Shown piece after piece: positions 13,834 through 13,887 of a DNA stretch of 13,887 nucleotides. Positions within the stretch are counted from its first letter, which is position 1. Each line of letters starts with the position of its first letter. The position numbers and the translations under genes were made by a program. Below the pieces are notes generated by a model. It saw only the letters and a list, made by a program, of their open reading frames with translations, had not been told where the DNA came from and did not search any database. This DNA is from Granulosicoccus sp964437945 (GTDB lineage: Bacteria; Pseudomonadota; Gammaproteobacteria; Granulosicoccales; Granulosicoccaceae), in NCBI GenBank assembly GCA_964437945.1, contig CAYTJF010000161.1, positions 1-13,887 on the forward strand. The letters run 5' to 3'.

Positions 13834-13887
13834 TGGCGCGCCCGGAAGGATTCGAACCTCCGACCGCCTGGTTCGTAGCCAGGTACT
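13834..13887 (-). tRNA. tRNA-Arg(ACG), 3' part only
   Basis: The minus strand shows the anticodon arm CTGG-CTACGAA-CCAG (anticodon ACG), variable loop, T arm GGAGG-TTCGAAT-CCTTC, acceptor strand and encoded CCA. The variable and T arms closely resemble enteric tRNA-Arg(ACG). The 5' part lies beyond the window. The wobble A is expected to be converted to inosine to read CGU, CGC and CGA. Confidence 0.95.

Overview
The window looks like the chromosome of a marine-type gammaproteobacterium. The grounds are the tRNA-Arg(ACG) and tRNA-Ser(GCU) sequences, the gene families present, and a mostly moderate G+C (about 40-45% in stretches counted by eye). The genus cannot be named. Almost everything lies on the minus strand. 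The exceptions are an Lrp-type regulator and one membrane protein.

Reading down the minus strand from 4833 to 1 is a tight five-gene unit, two of whose junctions are ATGA overlaps. It encodes a membrane-anchored coiled-coil protein, a small one-pass membrane protein with a periplasmic domain, a multi-pass acyltransferase-3 enzyme, a membrane-anchored DUF3131 protein, and a secreted protein ending in a long Glu-Val-Ala tandem repeat that runs off the left edge. I infer an envelope or polysaccharide modification machine. Its function is not established. Upstream (6953 to 5101) is a three-gene exported unit: two related Cys-rich proteins (one a lipoprotein) and a SCO1/SenC copper chaperone.

The middle of the window concerns nitrogen. 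It has a type III glutamate-ammonia ligase (GlnT/GmaS-like) with a MetX-like alpha/beta hydrolase behind it, then alanine dehydrogenase divergent from an Lrp/AsnC regulator. The ald-lrp pair is clearly richer in G+C than its flanks and ald ends in a strong terminator, so it may be an acquired cassette. A lone four-helix membrane protein follows, then an AT-rich stretch with in-frame repeats.

The right end is the most unusual part. Directly downstream of tRNA-Ser(GCU) the DNA is repeated with a 180-bp period. Each repeat junction carries the last 19 bp of the tRNA gene, and each unit holds several hairpins. This layout matches the classical E. coli tyrT distal repeats (178 bp, 19 bp of tRNA 3' end), but on a serine tRNA. 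One repeat copy is interrupted by a 334-bp non-autonomous IS21-family element with TG...CA ends, three-fold subterminal repeats, a 6-bp target duplication and only the first 45 codons of istA. The neighbouring repeat copy preserves the empty site. A partial tRNA-Arg(ACG) closes the window.
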